Under the pieces are notes generated by a model. The model was not told the DNA's origin and made no database searches. It saw only the letters and a program-made list of their open reading frames with translations. A stretch of DNA of 64,000 bases from Natrinema zhouii (GTDB lineage: Archaea; Halobacteriota; Halobacteria; Halobacteriales; Natrialbaceae): positions 1,736,001-1,800,000 of the forward strand of contig NZ_CP059154.1 of assembly GCF_013456555.2 (NCBI RefSeq), in the 5' to 3' direction. The position numbers and the translations under genes are program-made. This document shows, piece after piece, positions 43,364-52,605 of this stretch. Position 1 is the stretch's first letter, and the number at the start of each line of letters is the position of its first letter.

Positions 43364-43837
43364 ATGAGCCCCGATCACGGTGCTGATCCGTCGACTGTCC
43401 TGCTGATCGAGGATAACCCCGGTGACGTTCATTTGATGCGGGAGGGGCTCGAGAAAAGCAGCGTCGACAGCACCGTCACCGTCGTTACCGATGGGGAGGC
43501 AGCGCTCGACTACGTTAGCCAGTGTGATGTGTCCGACTCGGAGTCGATGCCCGACCTCGTGTTCCTCGACCTGAACCTCCCCAAGGCGAACGGGAGAACG
43601 GTCCTCGAAGCGATCGAGCGCGAGCCACGGCTGCGATCCGTCCCGGTGATCATTTGCTCGAGTTCGAAGTCCCCGGACGATATCCGCGAAACCGCCGAAT
43701 TAGGGGCGGACGGCTATCACATCAAGCCGGTCGATCCGAACGAATACATTTCGTTGGTTCGAACGATCGCGGAGTCAGTCTCCGATACCGGGCGGATCCC
43801 GCCGGGAGAGCACTCCGCAGCCGACCCCGTCGAATGA
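43364..43837 (+). CDS. Response regulator receiver protein paired with the MEDS kinase
   Basis: A 157-residue single-domain receiver: acidic pocket in VLLIEDNPGD, phospho-acceptor Asp in LVFLDLNLPKANG, a Ser in VIICSSS and the switch Lys in YHIKPVDP. There is no output domain. It follows the MEDS kinase by 49 bases, so the two are co-transcribed. The Rcp1-like LNLPK stretch is common in receivers that act by binding partner kinases. Confidence 0.9.
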   Translation: MSPDHGADPSTVLLIEDNPGDVHLMREGLEKSSVDSTVTVVTDGEAALDYVSQCDVSDSESMPDLVFLDLNLPKANGRTVLEAIEREPRLRSVPVIICSSSKSPDDIRETAELGADGYHIKPVDPNEYISLVRTIAESVSDTGRIPPGEHSAADPVE

Positions 43838-43981
43838 CCACACAGCTATCTAATCGCACAGCTACCCGCCCGACTACACAGTCGCTGTCCGGTCGATACG
43901 AGACTCGAGAATCGGTTTGATCGGTACCAGCGCGTCGCCGAATGCCGAACCTATACCGGGCAGGCGATCATACGCCCGCCC

Positions 43982-44995
43982 ATGGAACGTAGGCGCGACC
44001 CGGTCGAACGGGCCGAGGAGCGGACCGGCGACGGCTCGGTCGACCTCTACGATGTGTCGACGTGGGAGCCGCGATCGATCCTCGACCTGCTCTCGTATAC
44101 GCTCTACAACGCCGTTAGTTACGGTTTTCGTGCGCTCGTCTTGCTGGTCGCGATCGCGATCACCCTCGTCTTGCTCGTTTCGCCGGCCGCAATCGTCCTC
44201 GAGGATCCGTTCGTCGCCGTCTTCTTCGGGCTCTCGGTCGTCCCCGCGGGGATGCTCGCGGTGTACATCTGGCACGCGGACATCACGACGAGCGAACCGC
44301 TCTGGCTGCTCGTCGTGACCTTCCTGCTTGCGGTCCTGTTCGCGACGTTCGCGGCGCTCGTCAACTCGTACAGCCAGGCGCTACTCGGGATCAGCGGGGT
44401 TCTCTTTTTCTACCTGATCGTCGGCCCCGTCGAGGAGACGGTGAAGTTGCTCGCCGTTCAGGTGTTCGCCTACCGGAACGACAGTTTCAATGCCGTCATC
44501 GACGGCGCGGTGTACGGCGCCGTCGCCGGGTTGGGATTCGCCGCCATCGAAAACGCGCTCTACATCAGCCGCGTCATCGGCGAGGCGAACCCCGAGACCA
44601 ACATTCTCGTCACCGCCAGCGGGATCGCAACGGTCCGTGCGCTCGCCGGGCCGGGCCACGTCATTTATTCGGCGATCGCTGGCTACTACCTCGGACTGGC
44701 GAAGTTCAACCGCGATTACGCCGGCCCGATCGTCCTCAAGGGGCTGCTCATCGCCGCGTTCGTCCACGGGACGTACAACGTCACGGTCGGGATCGTTCCC
44801 GGCCTCATCACCGCGGTCCTGCCGATCGGCTTCGGAATCGCGTTCGTCGGCTACGTGATCTGTTACGACCTCGCGATCGGCTACTACCTCTACCGAAAGA
44901 TCGATCGCTACCGCCATACCTATCAGACCGTCACGAGCGATCGCGACGGCGACTCGCGGCCGGAACTGACCGAGTTCGAGCCGCCACAACGCTGA
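43982..44995 (+). CDS. PrsW-family intramembrane metalloprotease
   Basis: A 337-residue membrane protein with eight or so hydrophobic segments after a polar N-terminus of 35 residues. The family motifs are present in order: GPVEETVK with the EE pair near 150, GLGFAAIEN, RALAGPGHVIYS and AFVHGTYN, which supply metal ligands. PrsW-type enzymes cleave membrane anchors to release regulators. No anti-sigma-like substrate exists in archaea, so the target is unknown. The C-terminal tail is basic then acidic. Confidence 0.85.
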   Translation: MERRRDPVERAEERTGDGSVDLYDVSTWEPRSILDLLSYTLYNAVSYGFRALVLLVAIAITLVLLVSPAAIVLEDPFVAVFFGLSVVPAGMLAVYIWHADITTSEPLWLLVVTFLLAVLFATFAALVNSYSQALLGISGVLFFYLIVGPVEETVKLLAVQVFAYRNDSFNAVIDGAVYGAVAGLGFAAIENALYISRVIGEANPETNILVTASGIATVRALAGPGHVIYSAIAGYYLGLAKFNRDYAGPIVLKGLLIAAFVHGTYNVTVGIVPGLITAVLPIGFGIAFVGYVICYDLAIGYYLYRKIDRYRHTYQTVTSDRDGDSRPELTEFEPPQR

Positions 44996-45124
44996 CCGCG
45001 ACTCGGCGTCGACCTCCCCGCAAGCGCCGGTTCCAGGGCTCAGCAGACGGCTACGAACGCACCGTCGAACGCGCTGGCGGGTGCAGGCAGCAGGGACTTC
45101 TCTCGAGCAGCGCAGCCCCAAGTC

Positions 45125-47305
45125 ATGAGTGTGACGTTTACGGACGACGATATCGAGAAGACCGTCGAGAACGCCACCGGCGAGGTGATCGGGACCGTCA
45201 CGGCGGTCGAGGGAGACACCGCCCGCGTCGAGCCCCGTGCCGGAATTATGGACTCGATCAAAGCCAGGCTCGGCTGGCGGCGAGGCGGCGGGGAGACCGT
45301 CGTGATCCACGAATCCGCGATCGACGAGATCTCGAGCGGGACGATTCGACTCGAGGCGGAGCGGGAGATGACAACCGAGCAGACAAGTGCCGATGGCGTT
45401 GGCTCGACGGAGCGCGATACCACTGAATCGACGGAAACCGACGCCGACGACACGGAACCGGATCGGGACACACACGTCGACGAGCCCGGTCATCCCGGCA
45501 GCATCGACGAAGCGGACGAAGCCGCTCTCGGAACGGAATCCGAACACGACACGGCCGCGGAACGAGATCGTGGAGACGAACTCGTCGAGGAGATCGGCGA
45601 GGTCGCGAAACGCGATACCGCCGACGAGACGGACGAAACGACGACGGAGAACGCAGCCGAGCGACCCGACGAATCGACCGCGGCCGATGGACTCGAGCGG
45701 ACCGACACGTCCGAAATGGGAGCCGCAGCCGGAGAGGTCGAGAGAGCCAGGGAGTCCGAGACGCCCGGAGAAGCCAAAACGACCGGAGAGACCGATTCGA
45801 CCGACGAATCGAGCATCGACGGCTCGGCCACGGACGAGTCGAACACCGACGAGCCGATGGACGCGTCTGGCGAGCGCCCCACGACCGCCGAGGTGAACGA
45901 ACCCGAAGGACAGGATACCACCGGAACGAGCGGTGAAACCGAACCGCAGGAAACTGCCGAAGGAACGAACGGGGCTGGAACGCAACCCTCGCCCGACGCG
46001 ATAAGCGGGACCGAATCGGCGGAATCGCCCGGTTCGATAGACAGAGCCGGCATCCAAGACGCGCCAGTAGGCGACACTGCGGAGCTGTCGGAAGACAGCC
46101 CTTCGGAGACAACAAAGACGGGTGAAACTGAACACACTGCGGAACCGACAGCCGAAGCCGGAACCGAGACCGAGGAGACGGATCTGGTCGACGAACTGGA
46201 CACGGGGGCTGATCTCGAGTCGGCCGTCGACACCGAGTCCAACGGACCCGACGTAGATGCGGAAGCGAGCGCAACCGCGGAGACTGACGATATCGCTGAC
46301 GAAATCGATCTCGGCACCGATCTCGAGTCGGCCACGGAGACGGCCGAAACCGGTGATCGCGAGACCGCTGGCGAAACGAGCGAGACCGAATCGATGGATC
46401 TGGCCGACGAACTGGACACAGGGGCCGATCTCGAGTCTGCCGCAGTGACCGATTCTCGTTCGGAGCGAGCGACGGATACGCGTCCGGAAACGGAACTCGA
46501 CCCTAGCGTCGACATCAACTCGTCCGCCGCGGCGGATCCGCGTCCGGAAAACGAGCTGAATTCCGGCGCTGACGGAACGCCAGTGACCGCTGAGAGCCGC
46601 GATCCAGCCCTCGAGTTCGATCCCGGGGTCGACCTCAAGGCGGCGGTGGAGACGGATCAGCAATCGGAAGCCGGGATCGATCCCGAAACGGTCGCTGGCC
46701 CGGAAACTGACACCGAGACGGCTGCCCGCGAAATCGTCCCGGAAGACACTGCAGCGACGGAACGAGAAACTGTCGAAGCGTCGGACGAACGTCCGGCCGC
46801 CGAATCCGCTGCGGACAGTACCGACCGGACCCGAGAGCAGGGGCGGTCGAGTTCGCCACTGACCGCCATGCTCACCGCACAGCGAACGGCGATGACGCAG
46901 GGGCAGGCGATGGTCCAGCAGGGTCTCGCCGCCCAGCAACGCGCCGCTCGAGGCGCTGTCGAGTTCCCGCTAATCGTCCAGCGACAGGGGCTCGAGGCGA
47001 TGCGAGTGGCCACTCAAAGCTACGTCGACGCCCTCACCGCGCTGCTGGAGACGGAAACCGGTACGTCCCGCGAGCAGCGTCAGTTGCTGGACGAAGCGGT
47101 TACCGAACTCGAGGAGACGCACACCCGGCTGGAAGACGAGGAACTCGCCGACGGGCTCGCGACCCACCTCGAGCAGCTCCGAGCGCTGCAGTCCCGGTTC
47201 GACGACCGAGCCGAAGCGGGAAGCGAGCAGGCCGCGCTCCTCCTCGAGCGACAGGTGGAACTGCTCGAGGAGTGCCAGCGGCGACTGGACGCGGCGGGCG
47301 AATAG
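45125..47305 (+). CDS. Large acidic repeat protein: PRC-barrel-like N-terminus and phasin-like C-terminal module
   Basis: A 726-residue protein. Residues 1-80 (VTFTDDDIEKTVENATGEVIGTV, ETVVIHESAIDEISSGTIRLE) resemble a PRC-barrel. Residues 85-570 are a very acidic, Thr/Ser/Glu/Asp-rich, low-complexity stretch containing repeats of the form DELDTGADLESA (about 360, 394 and 436). The last 150 residues are a helical module, AMLTAQRTAMTQGQAMVQQG, that matches the N-terminus of the coiled-coil protein at 24669 in order and spacing. The layout looks like a surface or granule-associated scaffold, with the tail binding and the acidic part acting as a brush; this is inference. Confidence 0.65.
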   Translation: MSVTFTDDDIEKTVENATGEVIGTVTAVEGDTARVEPRAGIMDSIKARLGWRRGGGETVVIHESAIDEISSGTIRLEAEREMTTEQTSADGVGSTERDTTESTETDADDTEPDRDTHVDEPGHPGSIDEADEAALGTESEHDTAAERDRGDELVEEIGEVAKRDTADETDETTTENAAERPDESTAADGLERTDTSEMGAAAGEVERARESETPGEAKTTGETDSTDESSIDGSATDESNTDEPMDASGERPTTAEVNEPEGQDTTGTSGETEPQETAEGTNGAGTQPSPDAISGTESAESPGSIDRAGIQDAPVGDTAELSEDSPSETTKTGETEHTAEPTAEAGTETEETDLVDELDTGADLESAVDTESNGPDVDAEASATAETDDIADEIDLGTDLESATETAETGDRETAGETSETESMDLADELDTGADLESAAVTDSRSERATDTRPETELDPSVDINSSAAADPRPENELNSGADGTPVTAESRDPALEFDPGVDLKAAVETDQQSEAGIDPETVAGPETDTETAAREIVPEDTAATERETVEASDERPAAESAADSTDRTREQGRSSSPLTAMLTAQRTAMTQGQAMVQQGLAAQQRAARGAVEFPLIVQRQGLEAMRVATQSYVDALTALLETETGTSREQRQLLDEAVTELEETHTRLEDEELADGLATHLEQLRALQSRFDDRAEAGSEQAALLLERQVELLEECQRRLDAAGE

Positions 47306-47314
47306 ACGACCCAG

Positions 47315-47920
47315 TTACTCGAAGCGGGCCTCAAGCAGCCGTTCGACGTACTTCGCGAGCACGTCGACCTCGAGGTGGATCGGGTCGCCGGGTGCTTTCT
47401 CCGAGAGCGTGGTCAGTTCGTAGGTCGTCGGAATGATCGCGACCGTCACCCGGCCGTTTGCGGTATCGAGGTCGGCGACGGTCAGACTGATTCCATCGAG
47501 CGTGATCGACCCTTTTTCGACGACGTAGCGGTCGTACCCCTCGGGGAGGTCGAACTCGAAGAACCAATCCTCTTCCACGGATTCGACGGTCGACACGGTC
47601 GCGACCGCGTCGACGTGCCCCTGGACGACGTGGCCGTCGAACCGGCCGTCGGCCGGCATCGCCCGCTCGAGGTTGACCGTTTCCCCCTCGGCAAGGTCGC
47701 CCAGGTAGGTCCGCTCGACGGTCTCAGTCGCGAGAAAGACCTCGAACCACTTTCCCTCCACAAAGCGTTCGACCGTGAGACACGCGCCGCTGACGCTGAT
47801 ACTCTGGCCGTGCTCGAGGCCCGTCGCGACCTCGTCGGCCCCGATCCGGAGCCGGAGGCCGTCGTCCGTTCGCTCTCGAGCGACGATTTCGCCGGTCTCC
47901 TCGACGATCCCCGTGAACAT
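47315..47920 (-). CDS. ribE: Riboflavin synthase alpha chain
   Basis: A 201-residue enzyme that makes riboflavin from two lumazine molecules. It has two lumazine-binding repeats: the first opens MFTGIVEETGEIV and contains SVSGACLTV, the second contains GHVVQGHVDAVATV and GSITLDGISLTV. Length is normal for the two-domain form. The ATG at 47920 gives the invariant MFTGIVEE start. This is the bacterial-type enzyme used by haloarchaea, unlike the archaeal RibC found in methanogens. It converges on the acidic protein gene. Confidence 0.95.
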   Translation of the reverse strand: MFTGIVEETGEIVARERTDDGLRLRIGADEVATGLEHGQSISVSGACLTVERFVEGKWFEVFLATETVERTYLGDLAEGETVNLERAMPADGRFDGHVVQGHVDAVATVSTVESVEEDWFFEFDLPEGYDRYVVEKGSITLDGISLTVADLDTANGRVTVAIIPTTYELTTLSEKAPGDPIHLEVDVLAKYVERLLEARFE

Positions 47921-48041
47921 ACTCGCAACTGACGGACGACGGGAGAAAGCCGTTCCGGGTCCGGTCGTCCGCTCGGCGTCCATCACGATCAGGCGCGACC
48001 GGTCGTCGCGTTTTTAGCGGTCGCCGCGCTATCTCGGTGTA

Positions 48042-48296
48042 ATGGCCGGTATCATCGACACGATCAAACTCGCGGGCACGCTCGTTCTCGCCATCCCCGC
48101 CGCGCTCGCCGGACTCGACTTCCTGTTCCTTCAGGGGCAGACGGCGTTCGGCGTCGCCCTGATCGGACTCGCAATCGGGCTCGTCGTGATCCAGCACTGG
48201 CTGACGATGCCGACCGACATTCCCGAACTCGTGGCCAGCCGGGTCGTCGGGACGGTCACGAAAGAGCCGGAGGCCGACCCGGACGACGACCGGTAA
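48042..48296 (+). CDS. Small two-helix membrane protein, DUF7533-like
   Basis: An 84-residue protein starting MAGIIDTIKLAGTLVLAIPAALAGLDFLF with two hydrophobic segments (about 8-30 and 35-53) and a polar C-terminus. This pattern is conserved in haloarchaea (DUF7533 from memory). No function is known. It is divergent from riboflavin synthase. Confidence 0.65.
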   Translation: MAGIIDTIKLAGTLVLAIPAALAGLDFLFLQGQTAFGVALIGLAIGLVVIQHWLTMPTDIPELVASRVVGTVTKEPEADPDDDR

Positions 48297-48443
48297 CGGA
48301 ATCGATCACCTAGTTCTACGGTCCGCTCGTGTGGGTATGGATCAAGAGACAGCGGACGATAGAGAGGTGAGTGACGGCTATCGTGACAGGGTAGTGCATG
48401 GCACTTTGGACCGATGGACCACGTGCGGTGGCGCGCGCTGAGT

Positions 48444-48579
48444 CGCGGTGAATGCCAATGAACCGCGGCTCGAAGCTGCGCGTGGTCGTCGCGAGTAGTG
48501 CGAGACCTTCGGTCTCGCATACCATGCGAACGGGCCGCCGGCCCGTGAGCAGACGGAGCGAGTGACGGCTTGGAAGCCG
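48444..48579. repeat. Array of short perfect hairpins near copy D
   Basis: Four stem-loops follow each other: CGCGGT/ACCGCG, TGCGAGACC/GGTCTCGCA, ACGGGCC/GGCCCGT and CGGCTT/AAGCCG. They recall the array at 16346-16477 in size and loop length but share no sequence with it. Confidence 0.6.
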
Positions 48580-48612
48580 CGGAGCGTCTTCCAGTGGATG
48601 AGCGAGTGCAAC

Positions 48613-48671
48613 GAGCGAATCGGCTGGGGAGGAAGTGGCTATTCCCTGCTGCCGCCACGAGCAGGACGCTC
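48613..48671. repeat. Second dispersed repeat, copy D
   Basis: Matches copy C (39281-39338), with a handful of substitutions in the first 40 bases. It lies in the same orientation and also between two genes. Confidence 0.65.
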
Positions 48672-48743
48672 GCCGTCGTCACGATCGATTCTCACACGTA
48701 CCTGCATTCTGCCTCGAGTCGCGGTAGCAAACGTCCGCGACAG

Positions 48744-49922
48744 TTACTCAAGCAACGCGGTCGGCTCGAGCGACTGCGACGGAGATGCGAGCCAGTCGGG
48801 TCGCTCGCCCTCGTCGTTGATTGCCAGCACGTCGGCTATCCGAAGCCAGTTCTCGTCGTCGACGCGTGCGGCCACGTCGAGCCGAACCACGGTTCCGGAC
48901 CCGACGTCCTCACCGCCGTCGATCGGCCGCTCGCGGGGCTCGAGCCCGACGCCCGAAACCCGCGTCTCGATCGCGGAGGCGTCGCCGAACCCGAACGAGC
49001 GCACCTCTGCCTCGAGGTCGGCCGCGACGGCGGTCACGGACTCCGGACCGGCGGTCAACATCGACCGAGCCGAGCGAAATGACTGGGTGACGGCGACGTG
49101 AACCCGCCGCTCCCGGCCGCCGTCGCTGTCGACGACCAGCGTCCGAACCAGCCCGCCGTAGTAGCCGGCCGGTCCGCGCGGTGCGGTCTCGATGACGATC
49201 GGTTCGCCGGGACGGAGCGGCTCCGCGTCGGCCCCGGCGCTCGAGCTGGTTGAGTTGGGATTGACTGCCGTATTACCGACCGGAAACGCACCCGCACCGA
49301 CGACGGCCTCGTCGATGGCGCTCCGCAATCGAGCGGGTGTCAAAAACTCGGGCTCGGACCCTGCATCGGTGCTCGCAGCGGTTGCGAGCCGACCGTCGAT
49401 CACCGTCGCGTCGGCCAGTATCGATGCCGCTCGCCGAATACCGGCACTCGCCGCCCGCTGGGCGGTCGCAATCTGCTCGCGCTCGCCGGCCGTCTTCGTC
49501 GCTCGCGCCCGCTCGAGGGCGTCGGTCGACGCCAGTTCGAAGCCCGCCTGCTCGATATAGAGCGCGGCGTCGTGTGGGACACGAGGCGGGGTCAGGATCG
49601 TCCCCGCGAGCCCGCGATCGACGAGCGCGGTAGCGAGGCGCTCGGCGGGATGACCGCCGGCCTCGTCGGCCGCCGAGCGGACGAGCCACTCCCGCTCGAC
49701 GCCGTCGTACGCGACTGCGGTGACGTCAGCGGGCGGTGTCAGACAGCTATACTGGATTTCCGGATCCCGGTCGCTACCGACGTGGACGAACGCGCTCGCG
49801 TCGCGCTTCTCGAGCGCGTCGGAGAGAAGGGGCGCCGCGTGATCGCGTCGCTCGCGGGCGGACTCGACGGCGGGGTCAGATCGATGATCGCTCTCGAGGC
49901 TGCGTTCGTTCCCACCGGTCAC
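48744..49922 (-). CDS. M24-family (aminopeptidase P-like) protein lacking metal ligands
   Basis: A 392-residue protein of the pita-bread fold. The C-terminal domain keeps the family spacing (GEPIVIETAPRGPAGYYGG, GVGLEPRERPI, VGSGTVVRLDVAARV), but the first Asp ligands read E-T and G, the His of the H-G-x-G region is missing, and the two late Glu positions read D and A. So it is unlikely to be an active metallopeptidase. The start is a GTG whose first four bases overlap the helicase stop (GTGA), so the genes are translationally coupled. It may be a binding or regulatory protein; the same pattern occurs in other haloarchaeal M24 homologues as far as I recall. Confidence 0.7.
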   Translation of the reverse strand: MTGGNERSLESDHRSDPAVESARERRDHAAPLLSDALEKRDASAFVHVGSDRDPEIQYSCLTPPADVTAVAYDGVEREWLVRSAADEAGGHPAERLATALVDRGLAGTILTPPRVPHDAALYIEQAGFELASTDALERARATKTAGEREQIATAQRAASAGIRRAASILADATVIDGRLATAASTDAGSEPEFLTPARLRSAIDEAVVGAGAFPVGNTAVNPNSTSSSAGADAEPLRPGEPIVIETAPRGPAGYYGGLVRTLVVDSDGGRERRVHVAVTQSFRSARSMLTAGPESVTAVAADLEAEVRSFGFGDASAIETRVSGVGLEPRERPIDGGEDVGSGTVVRLDVAARVDDENWLRIADVLAINDEGERPDWLASPSQSLEPTALLE

Positions 49923-51802
49923 GGCGCTTCGGCTTCAGCTTCGACCTCGGGTTCATCGGCCGCCGGTTCCTCGGCGGGTTCCTGGGCCTGCTCGATCAGT
50001 TCCTCGAGGGTCAAATCGGTCAGCTGATTCCTGAGCAGGACGTCGATCGGCAGCGTGGGCGCACCGTCGACGAGGTTCTCGAGGAGAACCAGCCGCTCGC
50101 GGGCTCGAGACATGCCGACGTAGAAGACGCGGCGTTCGTTGTCGGTCAGGACCGGAACGGGCGAGGTCGTCTTGGTGAACTCCTCGCAGTTGGGGATATC
50201 GGTCGGGTCGTCAACGGTGGCAACCATCTGCTCGACGACCTTCTCGGTGAGGTCGGTGCCGACGAAGACGTGGTCGGCCTCGCGACCCTTCGCGGAGTGG
50301 ATCGTGCCGACGCGGACGCGGTCGGTGTCCATCCCCTGATACTCGCCGATCGCGAAGTACGAGCGGACGCTCTTCTTCTGGAAGTTGGTGACCTTCCGGA
50401 GCATGTCCGAGGCGGAGGCCGGACCGGGCATGAAGGGTGCGTGCTCTTCGATGACCTCGGCGGGGATCATGAGTTCCTCGAGGTCCTCGATGCCGGCTTC
50501 CTCCTGGCGCTCGTCGATCTCGTCGAAGAGGGCGTCGCGTTCGTTGGTGCCGAAGGCCGAATCCTGCAGCATGTCCGCGAGTCGGCGGGCCTGCAGCCCG
50601 GTTACGTCGTCGCCGGCGTCGATCGCTTCGACCGCGTAGACGTACTCCGTGAGTCGGTCGGTCCACATCCGCTGGTCGGTCAGCGAGGTGAAGGGGACGC
50701 CCTCGGTGATGAACTCGTCGATGAACTGGAACATCTGGTAGCGTGCCCGGAACAACACCATGATGGTGCCGTCGTCCTCGACGAGCGCCCGGCGTACCAT
50801 CCGCACTACATCGAGCATCGACGCGTTTGTCCGGGCCTCGACGGCCCCGCCTTCCGTGCGCGGCTTGAGGTCCTTGTCCTGGCGCTGATCGATGTGGCGA
50901 ATCTCCTTGTTGACCGCGTTGAGGACGTTCGACGGCAGCCGGTAGGAGTTCGGCAGGATGACGTCCTCGTCGACCTCCTCCTCAAGGAGGAGCGCGGGAT
51001 CGGCTCCCTGCCAGGAGTAGACGACCTGGTCGTCGTCGCCGGCGATCAGGACCTGCTTCATGTGGGGTTTCCACTCCTGATAGACATCGTACTGCAGCGT
51101 GGTGATGTCCTGAAACTCGTCGATTACCAGGTAGTCGACGCTGGGCAGCAGCGAGCGTTGCTCGACTCGCTCGAGCATGTCCGCGAAGCCGATCTTTCCT
51201 TCGTCGCCCTTGTAGCTGCGCCAGGCGCGGATCGCTTCGGGAATGTCAATCCGGTCGTCGTCGCTGGGCCAGGTCGGGGTGTACTTGTTACCCTCCTGGG
51301 CGTTGTCGTCGATCTCGGGCGGGAGTCGGACTTCCTCGTCGTCCCACTGGAAGGGGACGTCGTACCAGTCCGAGACCTCGCGGCTGGTCCGCTGGAGCCA
51401 CTGGCTCGTCGCGATGATCTTGTTCCCGATCGTCGTCGACCGGGCGGTCCGGCGGCCGGCACCCGAATACTCGTCCTCGTAATCGATGCCGTACTGGTCG
51501 CAAAACTCCTCTTTGTCGGATTCACCGATGACATCGGCCCGGGAGAGATCGAGCAGCTCGTAGGCCTTCGCGTGCATCGTACAGACGTTTCCCTGCAGGG
51601 CGCGCGGACTCTCGTCGAGGCGGCCGGCGAGGCGCTCTCGAATTTCCTGCGCTGCGGCTCGCGTGTACGAGACGACGAGAATGTCCCGAAAGGTGACGCC
51701 GTCCTGCTCGAGAATATCTTCGACGCGGTCGAGAAGGGCGGTCGTCTTCCCGCTTCCCGGACCGCCGAATAGGCGGGTAACCGTCGTGTCCGTCGTGGTC
51801 AT
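49919..51802 (-). CDS. UvrD/Rep-family ATP-dependent DNA helicase
   Basis: A 627-residue SF1A helicase. The Walker A loop GGPGSGKT lies at 13-20; motif II VIDEFQD is mid-protein; GDDDQVVYSWQGADP is motif III; a C-terminal RVGTIHSAKGREADHVFVGTDL and VGMSRARERLVLL supply motifs V and VI. It unwinds DNA in the 3'-5' direction by family. The C-terminal tail is strongly acidic (EPEVEAEAEAP). The ATG at 51802 starts MTTTDTTVTRLFGG. Its end overlaps the start of the M24-like gene by four bases. Confidence 0.92.
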   Translation of the reverse strand: MTTTDTTVTRLFGGPGSGKTTALLDRVEDILEQDGVTFRDILVVSYTRAAAQEIRERLAGRLDESPRALQGNVCTMHAKAYELLDLSRADVIGESDKEEFCDQYGIDYEDEYSGAGRRTARSTTIGNKIIATSQWLQRTSREVSDWYDVPFQWDDEEVRLPPEIDDNAQEGNKYTPTWPSDDDRIDIPEAIRAWRSYKGDEGKIGFADMLERVEQRSLLPSVDYLVIDEFQDITTLQYDVYQEWKPHMKQVLIAGDDDQVVYSWQGADPALLLEEEVDEDVILPNSYRLPSNVLNAVNKEIRHIDQRQDKDLKPRTEGGAVEARTNASMLDVVRMVRRALVEDDGTIMVLFRARYQMFQFIDEFITEGVPFTSLTDQRMWTDRLTEYVYAVEAIDAGDDVTGLQARRLADMLQDSAFGTNERDALFDEIDERQEEAGIEDLEELMIPAEVIEEHAPFMPGPASASDMLRKVTNFQKKSVRSYFAIGEYQGMDTDRVRVGTIHSAKGREADHVFVGTDLTEKVVEQMVATVDDPTDIPNCEEFTKTTSPVPVLTDNERRVFYVGMSRARERLVLLENLVDGAPTLPIDVLLRNQLTDLTLEELIEQAQEPAEEPAADEPEVEAEAEAP

Positions 51803-51865
51803 TGTAGCTAAACAGGGGCGCAATACCTATAAGTGACGTGGGTTTTCTTCGACGGGACGGAGCGG

Positions 51866-52024
51866 TTATGGATCACGTGGCGAGCGGGCGTCTCGAACGT
51901 CAGCACCGTCGCGGATCTTATCCTGACAGTCCGGACAGACACGCGGGTCGTCGACGCCTCGCGGGGTAAACACCCGGGCGTATCGTTCGGTAACGAACCC
52001 ACCGCAGTTCTGGCATTCCGGCAT
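51866..52024 (-). CDS. Tiny zinc-finger protein, DUF7563-like
   Basis: A 52-residue protein: MPECQNCGGFVTERYARVF has the first CxxC (residues 4-7), and VCPDC holds the second (30-33). The remainder is polar with a DARSPRDP end. Conserved tiny proteins of this shape occur across haloarchaea (DUF7563 from memory). It is shorter than gene-calling limits and lies just upstream of the helicase on the same strand. Confidence 0.75.
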   Translation of the reverse strand: MPECQNCGGFVTERYARVFTPRGVDDPRVCPDCQDKIRDGADVRDARSPRDP

Positions 52025-52249
52025 CGGTTTTCTCACTCTGGTATACTCAATAACAGGTCATAATTGTGTCGGATCTCGAGTGATGAAAAACGCGGGCGGG
52101 CGTGATGGTTCGTTCGAAAACGGTGACGGCGAGACCGAACGCGCGACCGAATTGAGGACGGTGGCAGGATTGAACGGCGGCGCACCGCAATCGGCTCGCT
52201 GGTAGAACGCGTGTGGCGGCGCTGAAAGTTGCGACGGTGTAAACGCGCC

Positions 52250-52435
52250 TTACAACGTCGGTTCCCACCCGCAGACGGTACAGGAGTTGGCGGACGTGTC
52301 GTGGAGACCGCCACACTCCGGACACTGCTTTTTGTTATACTCTTGGTCCCACCCTACTGGTTCGACCGAGTGACCGCGGTCGGACAGAAATTGATCGATG
52401 ACGTCGTCACCGGCGTCATTGGGTGAGGTTGCCAT
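52250..52435 (-). CDS. Tiny zinc-finger protein, HVO_0416-like
   Basis: A 61-residue protein. The N-terminal 35 residues are acidic with a DQFLSDRGHSVEPVGW helix; the C-terminal half has CPECGGLHDTSANSCTVCGW, two CxxC pairs of a zinc ribbon. This closely resembles a family named after a Haloferax protein (HVO_0416 from memory). It is likely to bind RNA or DNA. It lies divergently upstream of ubaA. Confidence 0.78.
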   Translation of the reverse strand: MATSPNDAGDDVIDQFLSDRGHSVEPVGWDQEYNKKQCPECGGLHDTSANSCTVCGWEPTL

Positions 52436-52605
52436 AGGTGTGTGAACGCACACCACACTATTAAATCGTTGGGTCGATGCGGATCCTGCCACCTCTGCGA
52501 GACCACGCGTCGTGCCAGCGACCACAGAACGAGCGTCCCGCCAGCGGCCGCAGCTGTGAGAACCTAACCCACGACCTTTTCTCGCTCTCGGCCGAACGGT
52601 ACCGT

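Larger units (their letters stand above)
48297..48743. other. Hairpin-rich intergenic region without a gene
   Basis: About 450 bases. Perfect stems lie at 48444-48467 (6 bp, 12-base loop), 48499-48519 (9 bp, TTC loop), 48530-48546 (7 bp, GCC loop) and 48566-48579 (6 bp, GG loop), followed by dispersed repeat copy D. Reading frames through it encode only basic low-complexity peptides, so no gene is supported. Confidence 0.7.

Noticed and set aside
44381..46939. Very long open frame (852 codons) antisense to the PrsW and acidic protein genes
   Set aside because: It is the reverse of high-GC, acidic coding sequence; the translation is basic and low in complexity, with no domain. The plus-strand genes explain the region.
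51808..52002. A 64-residue minus-strand frame overlapping the tiny zinc-finger gene
   Set aside because: Another minus-strand frame at 51866-52024 has two CxxC pairs and a clean start and stop; the 64-residue frame lacks any motif.
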